Source of the DNA: Verrucomicrobiota bacterium
Lineage (GTDB): Bacteria; Verrucomicrobiota; Verrucomicrobiia; JADLBR01
Direction: 5' to 3'
Assembly (NCBI GenBank): GCA_029560585.1
Contig: JAKQKQ010000038.1
Location: 1-64,000, forward strand
Length of the DNA stretch: 64,000 nt
Shown piece by piece: positions 34,643 to 42,572 of the stretch. Numbering within the stretch: position 1 is the first letter of the stretch; each line of letters begins with the position of its first letter. The notes below the pieces were generated by a model, which saw nothing but the letters and a program-made list of their open reading frames with translations, was not told where the DNA came from and did no database searches. A program made the translations under genes and the position numbers.

Positions 34643-35168
34643 GGACGGCGACCGGATCGTCCTTGCGCTAGGCGGCGGGGAGGCATTGATATTGCGCTGG
34701 GCGCTTGTCTCGCTTGTGGCGGCCTACCGGGTGCCGCCGGGCCAGATCGATCCGCGGATCGCTGCCGTCTGGTATTCGAGACGGGGTTGCCAGACCGCGA
34801 AGATGTCCGAGGAGGACGCTGGCGAGTGGGTGCGCCAGATCCATGCATTCAAGAGCGAGAACCTGGCGTTAATCGAGGCATGGCTGGGTCAGTTGGCGAA
34901 GAAGCCGGGGCGGCGGATCGAGTTGGTATTGACGGTGGATCAGGCCGAGGCCTTCGTGCGCGTCTTGAATGATCATCGATTGCGGGCCGCGGCGGAACAC
35001 GAGATCGGTCAGGAGGAGATGGATATTAGGGATCCTGGGCCCATGGAGCGGCTTGGTCCAGAGCGGCAGACGGCGCTGGTGGAGATTCATTTTTTTGCGT
35101 GGGCCATCGAGGAGATTCTTCGCCAGATCGCGCCGGATGCCGCGGGCTGGGGGGCCGGAAGCGAGTGA
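34629..35168 (+). CDS. DUF2017-like protein coupled to ClpS
   Basis: A 179-residue helical protein. The segment FVRVLNDHRLRAAAEHEIG resembles the LNDxRL core of DUF2017, a family best known from actinobacteria where it also sits beside clpS. C-terminal WAIEEILRQIAPD fits as well. ATG 34629 lies inside the last codons of clpS; TTG 34623 is also in frame. The role is unknown; context suggests a part in ClpS-dependent proteolysis. There is no signal peptide or membrane segment. Confidence 0.7.
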   Translation: MKASRDGDRIVLALGGGEALILRWALVSLVAAYRVPPGQIDPRIAAVWYSRRGCQTAKMSEEDAGEWVRQIHAFKSENLALIEAWLGQLAKKPGRRIELVLTVDQAEAFVRVLNDHRLRAAAEHEIGQEEMDIRDPGPMERLGPERQTALVEIHFFAWAIEEILRQIAPDAAGWGAGSE

Positions 35169-35266
35169 TTGATCTCCCGGGGTGGCGGCCCGCGGGACCG
35201 CGGGAGCGGGATTGCCTCCCCGAGGGATTCCACCTAAACAGAGTCCCACGAAGGAGAAGGTATCCC

Positions 35267-36373
35267 ATGGGCGAGCAGTTTAGTCGGAGAAGTTTCATGA
35301 GTCTGGCGTCAGGTCTCGGGGCGGTGGTGGCCGCGTTGCGCGAGGGGCGGGCCTCGGCACAGGCGGCGGGGGGGAAGGTCACGGTGGCCCTCGTGGGCTG
35401 CGCGCACATCCACACCCCGGGATTCGTGAAATTGCTGAAGGGGAGGGAAGACGTGGCGGTCAAATGGGTCTGGGACCACGATGCGGCGCGCGCGGAGAAG
35501 CGCGCCGGCGAACTCGGTGCCCAGGTCGCGAAGGTCGTTGATCAGGTGTGGTCCGACGGGGAAGTGCGGGCCGTGGTGATCTGTTCCGAAACCGACCGGC
35601 ACCGTGACCTGGTGCTTGCGGCGGCGAAGGCGGGCAAGCACATGTTTGCCGAAAAACCTCTCGGCATTACCGCCACCGAGAGCCGCGAGATGGTGACGGC
35701 CATCGAGAGGGCCGGCGTGCTGTTCACGACCGGGTACTTCATGCGGACCGTTCCTGAACATCTATTCCTCAAAGAGCAGATAGCGGCGGGCGTGTTCGGG
35801 ACCATCACGCGCGCGGAGGCCTGGAATTGTCACGCGGGTGCGCTCAAGGGGTGGTTCGACACGGAATGGCGTTGGATGGCCGATCCGAAGGTGGCCGGTG
35901 TCGGCGGCTTCGGCGATCTCGGGACCCATTCGTTGGACATCCTGATGTGGCTGCTTGGCGGCATCGATTCGGTGGTGGCAGACATTCGCGCAGTCGTGAA
36001 GAAATATCCCGAATGCGACGAGACCGGTCAGGCGCTGATCCGATTCAAGTCGGGCGCGACGGGTTCCCTGACGGCCGGTTGGGTGGATGTCGCGAATCCC
36101 GTGACTCTGATGATTGCTGGCACCGAGGCGCACGCGGCATTGGTCAACGGCCAGCTCTTGTTCAAGTGCGACAAGGTCAAGGGGGCCGAAGGCAAGACGC
36201 CCTGGGCGCAGCTGCCAGAAAAGCAGCCGCTTCCACTTCACCAATTCATCGATGCCGTTGCGGGTGCAAAGGATCGGGCACTGGTCACCCCGCGAGAGGC
36301 CGCGGACCGGGTCGCCGCCATGGAGGCCATGTACCGGGCCGCGCGCGAGGGAGGCTGGACGAAGGTGGGGTAG
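35267..36373 (+). CDS. Tat-exported Gfo/Idh/MocA-family oxidoreductase
   Basis: A 368-residue protein: a twin-arginine signal (QFSRRSFMSLASGLGAVVAA), a Rossmann domain (TVALVGCAHIHTPGFVKLL, CSETDRHRDLVLAAAKAGKH) with the family signature FAEKPLGITATE, and an alpha/beta C-terminal domain with GVGGFGDLGTHSLDIL, whose DLGTH holds the catalytic-type histidine. A good ribosome site (AAGGAGAAGG) fixes ATG 35267. Exported members of this family oxidise or epimerise sugars or glycosides in PVC bacteria; the substrate here is unknown. Confidence 0.88.
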   Translation: MGEQFSRRSFMSLASGLGAVVAALREGRASAQAAGGKVTVALVGCAHIHTPGFVKLLKGREDVAVKWVWDHDAARAEKRAGELGAQVAKVVDQVWSDGEVRAVVICSETDRHRDLVLAAAKAGKHMFAEKPLGITATESREMVTAIERAGVLFTTGYFMRTVPEHLFLKEQIAAGVFGTITRAEAWNCHAGALKGWFDTEWRWMADPKVAGVGGFGDLGTHSLDILMWLLGGIDSVVADIRAVVKKYPECDETGQALIRFKSGATGSLTAGWVDVANPVTLMIAGTEAHAALVNGQLLFKCDKVKGAEGKTPWAQLPEKQPLPLHQFIDAVAGAKDRALVTPREAADRVAAMEAMYRAAREGGWTKVG

Positions 36374-36401
36374 GCCCAATACCGTTCACCTTGCAGGGAA
36401 A

Positions 36402-36462
36402 GTGGCATCGGCGTCCCGCCGATGAGCCATCAGGGTCCACATGGCCGGGACGGCCATGCCAC
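36402..36462. repeat. Compound hairpin repeat
   Basis: CATCGGCGTCCCGCCGATG (36407-36425) and ATGGCCGGGACGGCCAT (36441-36457) are enclosed by an outer AGTGGCAT/ATGCCACT pair. The style resembles the hairpin cluster at 54588-54667. Confidence 0.6.
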
Positions 36463-36484
36463 TCATGTGAACAGCATCGGGGCT

Positions 36485-36711
36485 TAGCCCGGATATTTCA
36501 CAGCCTGCCGGCTGTGAAATTCCGGGCTCTGGGAAAACCGCGCCATGAAAGCCATTTATTGGGAAAGGTCAGGCAAAGACTGAGATTTTTCGCGGTTGCA
36601 GCGTGTGTTTCGCGGACCGGTGGTCCCGGACCCTTCAAAATCGCGTCTTTCGGAGCGCGGTTTTCCTTTGAGCCTGCATATTTCACGCGGAAGCGTGAAA
36701 TTTGCAGGCTA
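36485..36711. repeat. CTAG-type element with hairpin ends (family D, copy 1)
   Basis: A 227-bp unit. The left hairpin is AGCCCGGATATTTCACAGCC pairing with GGCTGTGAAATTCCGGGCT; the right hairpin is AGCCTGCATATTTCACGC pairing with GCGTGAAATTTGCAGGCT. Just inside them are AAAACCGCGCC and GAGCGCGGTTTT, which pair with each other. The roughly 110-bp core shows no likeness to the cores of the other copies. The gap 36374-36906 otherwise holds only the compound hairpin at 36402 and the leuB leader. Confidence 0.75.
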
Positions 36712-36906
36712 GGCCCCATGCCGCCGCGGGCGGCGAAAATGGCAGGTGGCGGCGAGCGTGAGCGAAAGGAGGGAAGGCTTGCTCACGATCGCCGCCACTG
36801 CCTGTGGCCAGTGTGCAGATAGGGCCCGGTGCGCTGCCGCCCACTTTTTCGGGCAAACGGATTTTCCTTCTACTCTTGGCGGGGTTTCCCTATGCGAGAA
36901 GGTTCT

Positions 36907-37977
36907 ATGAGCGCACGTCAATACAAGATTGCGGTGATCCCGGGCGATGGCACTGGACCCGAGGTCACGCGGGAGGCAGTGAAGGTGCTCAAGGCCGCCG
37001 CGACGAAGTTCGGCTTCAAGCTGGAATTCAGCGACTATGACTTTGGCGGTGAGCGCTATATGAAAACCGGCGAGGTGCTGCCGGACAGCGCCATCGGGGA
37101 GATGCGCAAGCACGACTCAATCCTCCTGGGGGCTATCGGGCACCCGGAGGTCAAGCCCGGCATCCTGGAGAAGGGTATTTTGCTGCGCCTGCGTTTTGAG
37201 CTGGACCAGTATATCAATCTGCGGCCGGTGAAGCTGTTCCCGGGCGTGGAGACGCCGTTGAAGGACAAGGGTCCGGAGCATATCGATTACGTCGTGGTCC
37301 GCGAAAACAGCGGTGACGTCTACACGGGCACCGGCGGCATCGCCATGAAGGGCACGCCCCACGAAGTCGCGATCCAGAATATGATCTACAACCGGTTCCA
37401 GGTGGATCGGTGCCTGCGCTACGCCTTCGAGTACACCCGGAAGCGCAACAGGCGCAAGACGCTCGCACTTTGCGGAAAGACCAATGTGCTCACCTACGTT
37501 TTCGACCTGTGGGAGCGGGCATTCCACGAGATGGGCGAGAAAGAATTCTCCGATATCAAGCGCGACTACTATCACGTCGACGCGACCTGCATGTGGATGG
37601 TCAAGAACCCCGAGTGGTTTGACGTCATCGTGACCGGCAACATGTTCGGGGACATCATCACCGACCTTGGCGCCATCACGCAGGGCGGCATGGGCATCGC
37701 GGCGGGCGGCAACATCAATCCGAACGGCGTGAGCATGTTTGAGCCGATCGGCGGTTCCGCGCCAAAATACACTGGCAAGAATGTCATCAATCCCCTCGCG
37801 GCGATATGCGCGGGCCAGATGATGCTGGAGACGCTCGGCGAAGCCAAGGCGGGCGCCGCCATCGAGGCTGCCGTGATGGAGGTGACGGGCAAGAAGCTCA
37901 AGAGCCTCGCGGCTGGCAAGATGGGGTATGGCACCACCGAGGTAGGGGACATGGTCGCGGAACGGGTGGCCAAATAG
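36907..37977 (+). CDS. leuB: Beta-decarboxylating dehydrogenase, LeuB-like (3-isopropylmalate dehydrogenase)
   Basis: A 356-residue NAD-dependent enzyme of the isocitrate/isopropylmalate dehydrogenase family: [33 protein letters not shown] with the substrate arginines, [17 protein letters not shown], and the metal-binding [18 protein letters not shown]. The [15 protein letters not shown] segment is the adenine-binding region. Length and [16 protein letters not shown] favour isopropylmalate, the leucine pathway; tartrate or homoisocitrate use cannot be excluded from sequence. AGAAGG precedes ATG 36907; ATG 36892 is an alternative. No leuACD genes are nearby. A 240-bp repeat starts 10 bp after its stop. 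Confidence 0.82.
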   Translation: MSARQYKIAVIPGDGTGPEVTREAVKVLKAAATKFGFKLEFSDYDFGGERYMKTGEVLPDSAIGEMRKHDSILLGAIGHPEVKPGILEKGILLRLRFELDQYINLRPVKLFPGVETPLKDKGPEHIDYVVVRENSGDVYTGTGGIAMKGTPHEVAIQNMIYNRFQVDRCLRYAFEYTRKRNRRKTLALCGKTNVLTYVFDLWERAFHEMGEKEFSDIKRDYYHVDATCMWMVKNPEWFDVIVTGNMFGDIITDLGAITQGGMGIAAGGNINPNGVSMFEPIGGSAPKYTGKNVINPLAAICAGQMMLETLGEAKAGAAIEAAVMEVTGKKLKSLAAGKMGYGTTEVGDMVAERVAK

Positions 37978-37987
37978 CGGTCGCCTT

Positions 37988-38238
37988 GCGCACGGGGGGG
38001 ACGCCGGCCTGGGCGTCCGCGATTCATCCGCGTTCCGTGGCCAACGCGGCCCGTGAGGCGAGCGTGTCTCAAAACCTCTGAACCGTGCCGCCTGGCACAG
38101 GCGGCCTACAAATTTTGTAGGGCATCTCTGCGAGATGCCGTGCATTGTCGCGCGCCGCACACCATTGGAAGTCCTCTCTATCATCAGATGGGCATTGATT
38201 GTTGGGTGTTCCGTGTTGGGCGTTTGAGTTTTGAGACA
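37988..38238. repeat. Copy 2 of the ~240-bp repeat, complete MITE-like unit
   Basis: The inverse of 1-246. The core unit is bounded by TGTCTCAAAAC (38065-38075) and GTTTTGAGACA (38228-38238), perfect 11-bp terminal inverted repeats 174 bp apart end to end. It includes a family-A REP pair at 38087-38139. Similarity to copy 1 continues past the unit to about 37988. It codes for nothing I can support. The rest of the gap to 38428 is the leader of the next gene. Confidence 0.82.
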
Positions 38239-38428
38239 GCCTCAGGCCGCGGGCCCTCCCGCTGGAGACAGGCGGTGCGTTCCGGCATTGGCGCTCGAAG
38301 ACATTTCTTGGCCGGTTGTTAGGCAAAGGCAGCGCAATGGCTTTGCGGTCATGCCATCATGCGGCACAACCTGGATGTGGGTCATGGGATTGACCTGCGG
38401 GATGCGCTCTCGCAACATGCTGGTCCCT

Positions 38429-39829
38429 ATGAACACGCCCCATCTTTCCCGAAGGAGTTTTATCAAGGCCGCGAGCGCGATAGTCGGGATGCCCGCGATC
38501 ATCCCGGCGGGCTGTGCGCCGGCTGCGTCGCGGAAGGCTGTCCGTCGCCCTGCGCCGTCGGACAAGATCCGCTTGGCGTGCATAGGGTTTGGGACGATAG
38601 CGCACAGCACGGGCAGGCAATTCCTAAACAATGACCGCGTGCAGGTGGTGGCGGTCTGCGACGTGAATCGCCTTTCCGGGCACTATGGCTACCAGGGTGA
38701 ACTGGAGGGGGGGCGGGAATATGGCAAGCGGATCGTCAACGAGTATTATGCGAAGAAGGCGGGCAAGGATCCGGCGACGGCCAATTATTGCGACACGTGC
38801 GAGGATTTCCGGGAGGTCCTGGCGCGCGACGATATCGATGCGGTGAACATTTCAACGCCGGACCACTGGCACGCGGTGATAGCGATCGCCGCGGCGAAGG
38901 CGGGCAAGCACATCTACTGCCAGAAACCTATGTCCCTGACGGTTGCGCACGGCCGCGCGATGGTGGATGCCGTGAATGGCGCCGGCGTTACCTTCCAGGT
39001 GGGCTCCCAGCAGCGCTCCAGCGTGCATTTTCGGAAGGCCTGCGAGCTGGTGCGGAATGGGGCGATTGGGAAGGTGCACACGGTGAGGGTCTTCTTGCCC
39101 GCGGGGCACAAGAACTGGAGCGGGCTCGGGGAGCGGCAGAACCCGGAGCCGGTGCCCGAGGGGTTCAACTGGGAGATGTGGCTGGGCCCGGCGCCCGCGC
39201 GCGAGTATCGGCCGGCACTGCACCCTCTCAACTGGCGGCACAACTATGACTACTCGGGAGGCATGGTGACGGATTTCGGCGCCCACCATTTCGATATCAT
39301 GCAGTGGGGTCTGGGAACCGACGACACCGGCCCCGTGCGCTTCTTCAACGGCAAGGCCGAATTCCTGCCCCCGGGCGCCCTGTACAACACCGCGACGAGT
39401 TTTTCGTTCGAGATGGAATACGCCAACGGGGCGCACGTGATCGTTTCGGTCGCCGACCCTAAGATGGGCGTTGGCGGCGTTCGTTTCGAGGGGGAGGGCG
39501 ACAAGTGGATCTATTGCAGTCGCGGGATCCTGGAATCGAACCCGGAGACCATCCGGCGGATTCCGCCAAAGGATGGCGACGTGCGCCTCTACGAGAGCAA
39601 CGACCACGAGGGGAACTTCGTCGATTGCATCTACACGGGCAAGCCGACGATCTGCCCAGTCGAGGTGGGGCACCGGAGCATCGCGATCGCCCATATCGGC
39701 AACATCCTGCTGCGGCTTGGCAAAAAGGAGCTGAAATGGGATCCCGCGAGGGAACTATTTGTCGGCGACGCCGAGGCCGACAAGATGCTGACTCGCCCGT
39801 TGCGCGGGCCCTGGCAATTGGGGGCCTGA
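38429..39829 (+). CDS. Tat-exported Gfo/Idh/MocA-family oxidoreductase (second copy type)
   Basis: A 466-residue protein: a twin-arginine signal (HLSRRSFIKAASAIVG), a Rossmann domain (IRLACIGFGTIAHSTG, NISTPDHWHAVIAIAAAKAGK), the signature YCQKPMSLTVAHGRAM, and a C-terminal domain with MVTDFGAHHFDIMQWGLG. The insertion around PAGHKNWSGLGERQNPEPVP and WEMWLGPAPAREY is typical of the large planctomycete/verrucomicrobial subgroup, clearly different from the copy at 35267. ATG 38429 is chosen; ATG 38417 is also possible. Exported sugar oxidoreductase, substrate unknown. Confidence 0.88.
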   Translation: MNTPHLSRRSFIKAASAIVGMPAIIPAGCAPAASRKAVRRPAPSDKIRLACIGFGTIAHSTGRQFLNNDRVQVVAVCDVNRLSGHYGYQGELEGGREYGKRIVNEYYAKKAGKDPATANYCDTCEDFREVLARDDIDAVNISTPDHWHAVIAIAAAKAGKHIYCQKPMSLTVAHGRAMVDAVNGAGVTFQVGSQQRSSVHFRKACELVRNGAIGKVHTVRVFLPAGHKNWSGLGERQNPEPVPEGFNWEMWLGPAPAREYRPALHPLNWRHNYDYSGGMVTDFGAHHFDIMQWGLGTDDTGPVRFFNGKAEFLPPGALYNTATSFSFEMEYANGAHVIVSVADPKMGVGGVRFEGEGDKWIYCSRGILESNPETIRRIPPKDGDVRLYESNDHEGNFVDCIYTGKPTICPVEVGHRSIAIAHIGNILLRLGKKELKWDPARELFVGDAEADKMLTRPLRGPWQLGA

Positions 39830-39884
39830 TCCGCGGGGCGCTGAGCCAAGATCGGTGTCGGGCGTTTCTTGGCGCGACCCGGGC

Positions 39885-40505
39885 CTATTCGCGCCTATAG
39901 CTGATGCCCATTCCGTCGCCCTTTTCCTCGGAGGCACGGATGATGACCGTTTCGTAGGCCGGGCTGGACTGGATATACTCGAGAAAATCGCCCATGGCGG
40001 CCGCGTGTTTTATGACGTTATCCGAGACGATCACTGCGCCCTTTTTCAACTTTGGCTCGATGAGCTTAAGGTATTTCAGATAGTCACTTTTCTTGGCGTC
40101 GAGGAATACGAAATCGAAAGGGCCGTTGAGCTTTGGGATCTCGACCAGCGCGTCGCCCTCGATGAGGGTGACGGTTTTTTCGAGGCTGGCCCTCTTTAGG
40201 TTCTCGCGACAGAGCTTGGCCGTTTCGGGGTCGATCTCGATGGTCGTCAGGTGGCCTCCGGTGCGCTCGAGTCCGGTCCCCATGAACACCGCCCCGTGGC
40301 CGATGAATGACCCGACCTCGATGGCCCGTTTCGCGCCAGAGGACTCGATCAGGATTTTGAGGAGGAGGGCATCGGCGCCGGTGGTGCTCATGTTGCCTTT
40401 TGGGAAGGTATCGATGAGGTTTTTGCGGGCGGCGACGACCTCGGGTGTTGGGTCTGCGAGGAGAGCGAAGGGGGCGAGCAGGAGCGCGAGGAGGGTCTTG
40501 TTCAT
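39885..40505 (-). CDS. Exported O-methyltransferase (COG4122-like)
   Basis: A 206-residue SAM-dependent methyltransferase of the caffeoyl-CoA/catechol type: GNMSTTGADALLLKILI, AIEVGSFIGHGAVFMG (SAM-binding), TTIEIDPETAKLCREN, FDFVFLDAKKSDYLKYL with the metal aspartate, and GAVIVSDNVIKHAA. Unusually it opens with what looks like a signal peptide (KTLLALLLAPFALLADPTP), although SAM is cytoplasmic; either this is a membrane anchor or export is real. The same opening occurs in many PVC homologues. It ends convergently with the oxidoreductase gene. Confidence 0.82.
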   Translation of the reverse strand: MNKTLLALLLAPFALLADPTPEVVAARKNLIDTFPKGNMSTTGADALLLKILIESSGAKRAIEVGSFIGHGAVFMGTGLERTGGHLTTIEIDPETAKLCRENLKRASLEKTVTLIEGDALVEIPKLNGPFDFVFLDAKKSDYLKYLKLIEPKLKKGAVIVSDNVIKHAAAMGDFLEYIQSSPAYETVIIRASEEKGDGMGISYRRE

Positions 40506-40613
40506 TTGGTGTCCTTGGTTTGAGTTTGCGTGTCAAAAGTGGGGCTAGGCCGTATTGTGGTCAAGGGGTTCATTGCAGCAGCGTGGCGGGCCGAATCTGG
40601 AAGAACACCAGCG

Positions 40614-42572
40614 TCATTTCTTTTCGCCGAGGTTGTCCAGATGGGGGAGCGGCATAAATTCCATGGGCGGTGGCGCGGAGAGTTCGGGGACAGTGGGTGT
40701 GGGCCCGAGAGGTTTGGGGGGCATGTTTGGGATTGAGGGTTCGTCGGCCCGTCTTGTCGGATCGAGCAGCAAGGACTCCGTGGGGGCGGTCCCAATGCCG
40801 AGGATACGTTGCAGCGTCGTGTTTTGTTCGGGGAGGAGGGCGCGCTGATTGATGTTCGAAACGAGGGCGATAGCCTCGGACTTGCGCCCCGCACGATCGA
40901 GCACCGAGGCGTAATTCAGCGCGAAGTCAGGTTGGCTCAGGCGCGCTTTTGGGAGTTTTTCGCAAATGGCGAGCGCTTCGGGGACACGGCCGGCGGTGGC
41001 GAGGGCGAGGGCGTAAGTGTCGGCGAAAAATGCTGATTTTGGTCTTTTGGCGTGTGCGTTGGAGGCGAGTTGGAGGGCCCTGGTCGTGTCGCGGCCCAAC
41101 AGGAGCAGGCAGGAGGCGACGTTGTTCATCGCCTGGGGATCGCCCGCGTTCCTCGAGAGCGCCTTCTCCCACGTCTGCAGCATTTCGGTCGTGCGCCCGG
41201 CGGCGCGGTTCGCGGCGGTGATCTGCGAACGGGCGAATGCGCCAACTTGGCCGGGAGCATGGGCTGCAACTTCTTCGTAGAACTGGATTGCCGCGTCACG
41301 CATTCCGAGGCGATTGAGTTGCAGGGCGGATCGAAGGGCGAGGGCGGTGTCCCCTTCACATCGGGTCATGGCGGCGCGCAGGCAGGTGCGCTCGGCGTCC
41401 CCCTGGTCGAGTTCCCGGTTGGCTTTGGCCAACCAGAGGGCAAGAATAACGCGGTCGGTGTCGCCCGCGGTTTTTGAGACCGCGTTGGCCCGGTCGGCAA
41501 GGCGACGCCAGTCTTTGGCGTGCGCCCACAGGCGGAATTGAGATAGGAGCACGGGAAGGGATCGGCTTTCGGAGTTATCGAGCGAGGCCAGGAATGTCTG
41601 CGCCAGAGCCGGCGCCAAGATCTCAGCGGCCTCGATGACATCGCGGTGTTTCTGGGGGGTGTTGGCCGCCGCCCAGAGCGCGGAGAACGAATCGGGCGTC
41701 TTGGACGGATCGATGCGGTGGGTGATGGTGATGCGCCGCAGGCGCGCCTGCCACGCGGTCTTGTCGTCCTGGGCGAGTTCATCGAGGATCGCGATGGCGG
41801 CGTCGGGGGCCGAGGGGGCCAGGGCGTTCACAAGCGCCCACGAGGCGCGCACGCGGAATTCGGGCTTCTCGCGAAAGACCCTGAGTTCGGCGAGGGCGGC
41901 TTCCCGGGTCTTTGGGTCGTTGCTTCTGGAGGACAGCGAGGCGACGAGGAATGTGGCTTCGGGGTTGTCAGGCGCGAGGTCCTTTGCCTCGCGGGCGCTC
42001 CGGAGGGCCGCGACGAAGTTGCCGCGGCGCATGAGGTGGTGGCATGCGAGGATGTGGAGGCCCGCGTTTTTCGGGAAGCGGCGGAGCGAATCGCGCAGGA
42101 GGAATTCGGCGACCTCGGTCTGGTTTTCCTCGAGGGCGTAGCCTATGGCGAGGGTCGCGATGTTGGGATCGTCAGGTCTCAACATCTGGGCCTGGAATGC
42201 CCAGAGCGCGTATCCGCCCTTGTCGAGCTTGCGGAGCGTGCGCGCATACAAAAGGAGGGTATCGGCGTTCGATGGGTCGTGCCGAAGCGCGTTTTGCAAG
42301 TGGAGCCGCGCCGAGGCGTCATCGCCAGATTTCAGGGATGTCTGGGCATCCGCGGAGTACCGTTTTGCGCGGAAGGCATGATAGGGTTGGGCGAGCCGGG
42401 TCTTGAGGGACGGGCCCCAGATCGCGAGGGCAATCGGCGTGGCCACGACGAGGAGGAAGAGCAGGGCGAACTGCGTTCGGTATTTCGACCGGCGCCGCCA
42501 CCAGTAGGCTGGCGACAATCGCGATATGCCATAGATGTGCTCGTAGAAGTGTTCCTTGTCCTCGTTTTTCAT
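40614..42572 (-). CDS. Membrane-anchored tetratricopeptide-repeat protein
   Basis: A 652-residue protein with one helix near residues 34-53 (FALLFLLVVATPIALAIW) and then about a dozen TPR-like units in the probable periplasmic part, for example ARLHLQNALRHDPSNADTLL, NVASCLLLLGRDTTRALQLA and SVLDRAGRKSEAIAL. The C-terminus is Pro-rich. Its ATG overlaps the stop of the phosphodiesterase-sulfotransferase gene (ATGA), indicating coupled translation and a shared task. No enzymatic motif is seen; a scaffold for envelope or exopolysaccharide assembly is plausible. Confidence 0.78.
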   Translation of the reverse strand: MKNEDKEHFYEHIYGISRLSPAYWWRRRSKYRTQFALLFLLVVATPIALAIWGPSLKTRLAQPYHAFRAKRYSADAQTSLKSGDDASARLHLQNALRHDPSNADTLLLYARTLRKLDKGGYALWAFQAQMLRPDDPNIATLAIGYALEENQTEVAEFLLRDSLRRFPKNAGLHILACHHLMRRGNFVAALRSAREAKDLAPDNPEATFLVASLSSRSNDPKTREAALAELRVFREKPEFRVRASWALVNALAPSAPDAAIAILDELAQDDKTAWQARLRRITITHRIDPSKTPDSFSALWAAANTPQKHRDVIEAAEILAPALAQTFLASLDNSESRSLPVLLSQFRLWAHAKDWRRLADRANAVSKTAGDTDRVILALWLAKANRELDQGDAERTCLRAAMTRCEGDTALALRSALQLNRLGMRDAAIQFYEEVAAHAPGQVGAFARSQITAANRAAGRTTEMLQTWEKALSRNAGDPQAMNNVASCLLLLGRDTTRALQLASNAHAKRPKSAFFADTYALALATAGRVPEALAICEKLPKARLSQPDFALNYASVLDRAGRKSEAIALVSNINQRALLPEQNTTLQRILGIGTAPTESLLLDPTRRADEPSIPNMPPKPLGPTPTVPELSAPPPMEFMPLPHLDNLGEKK

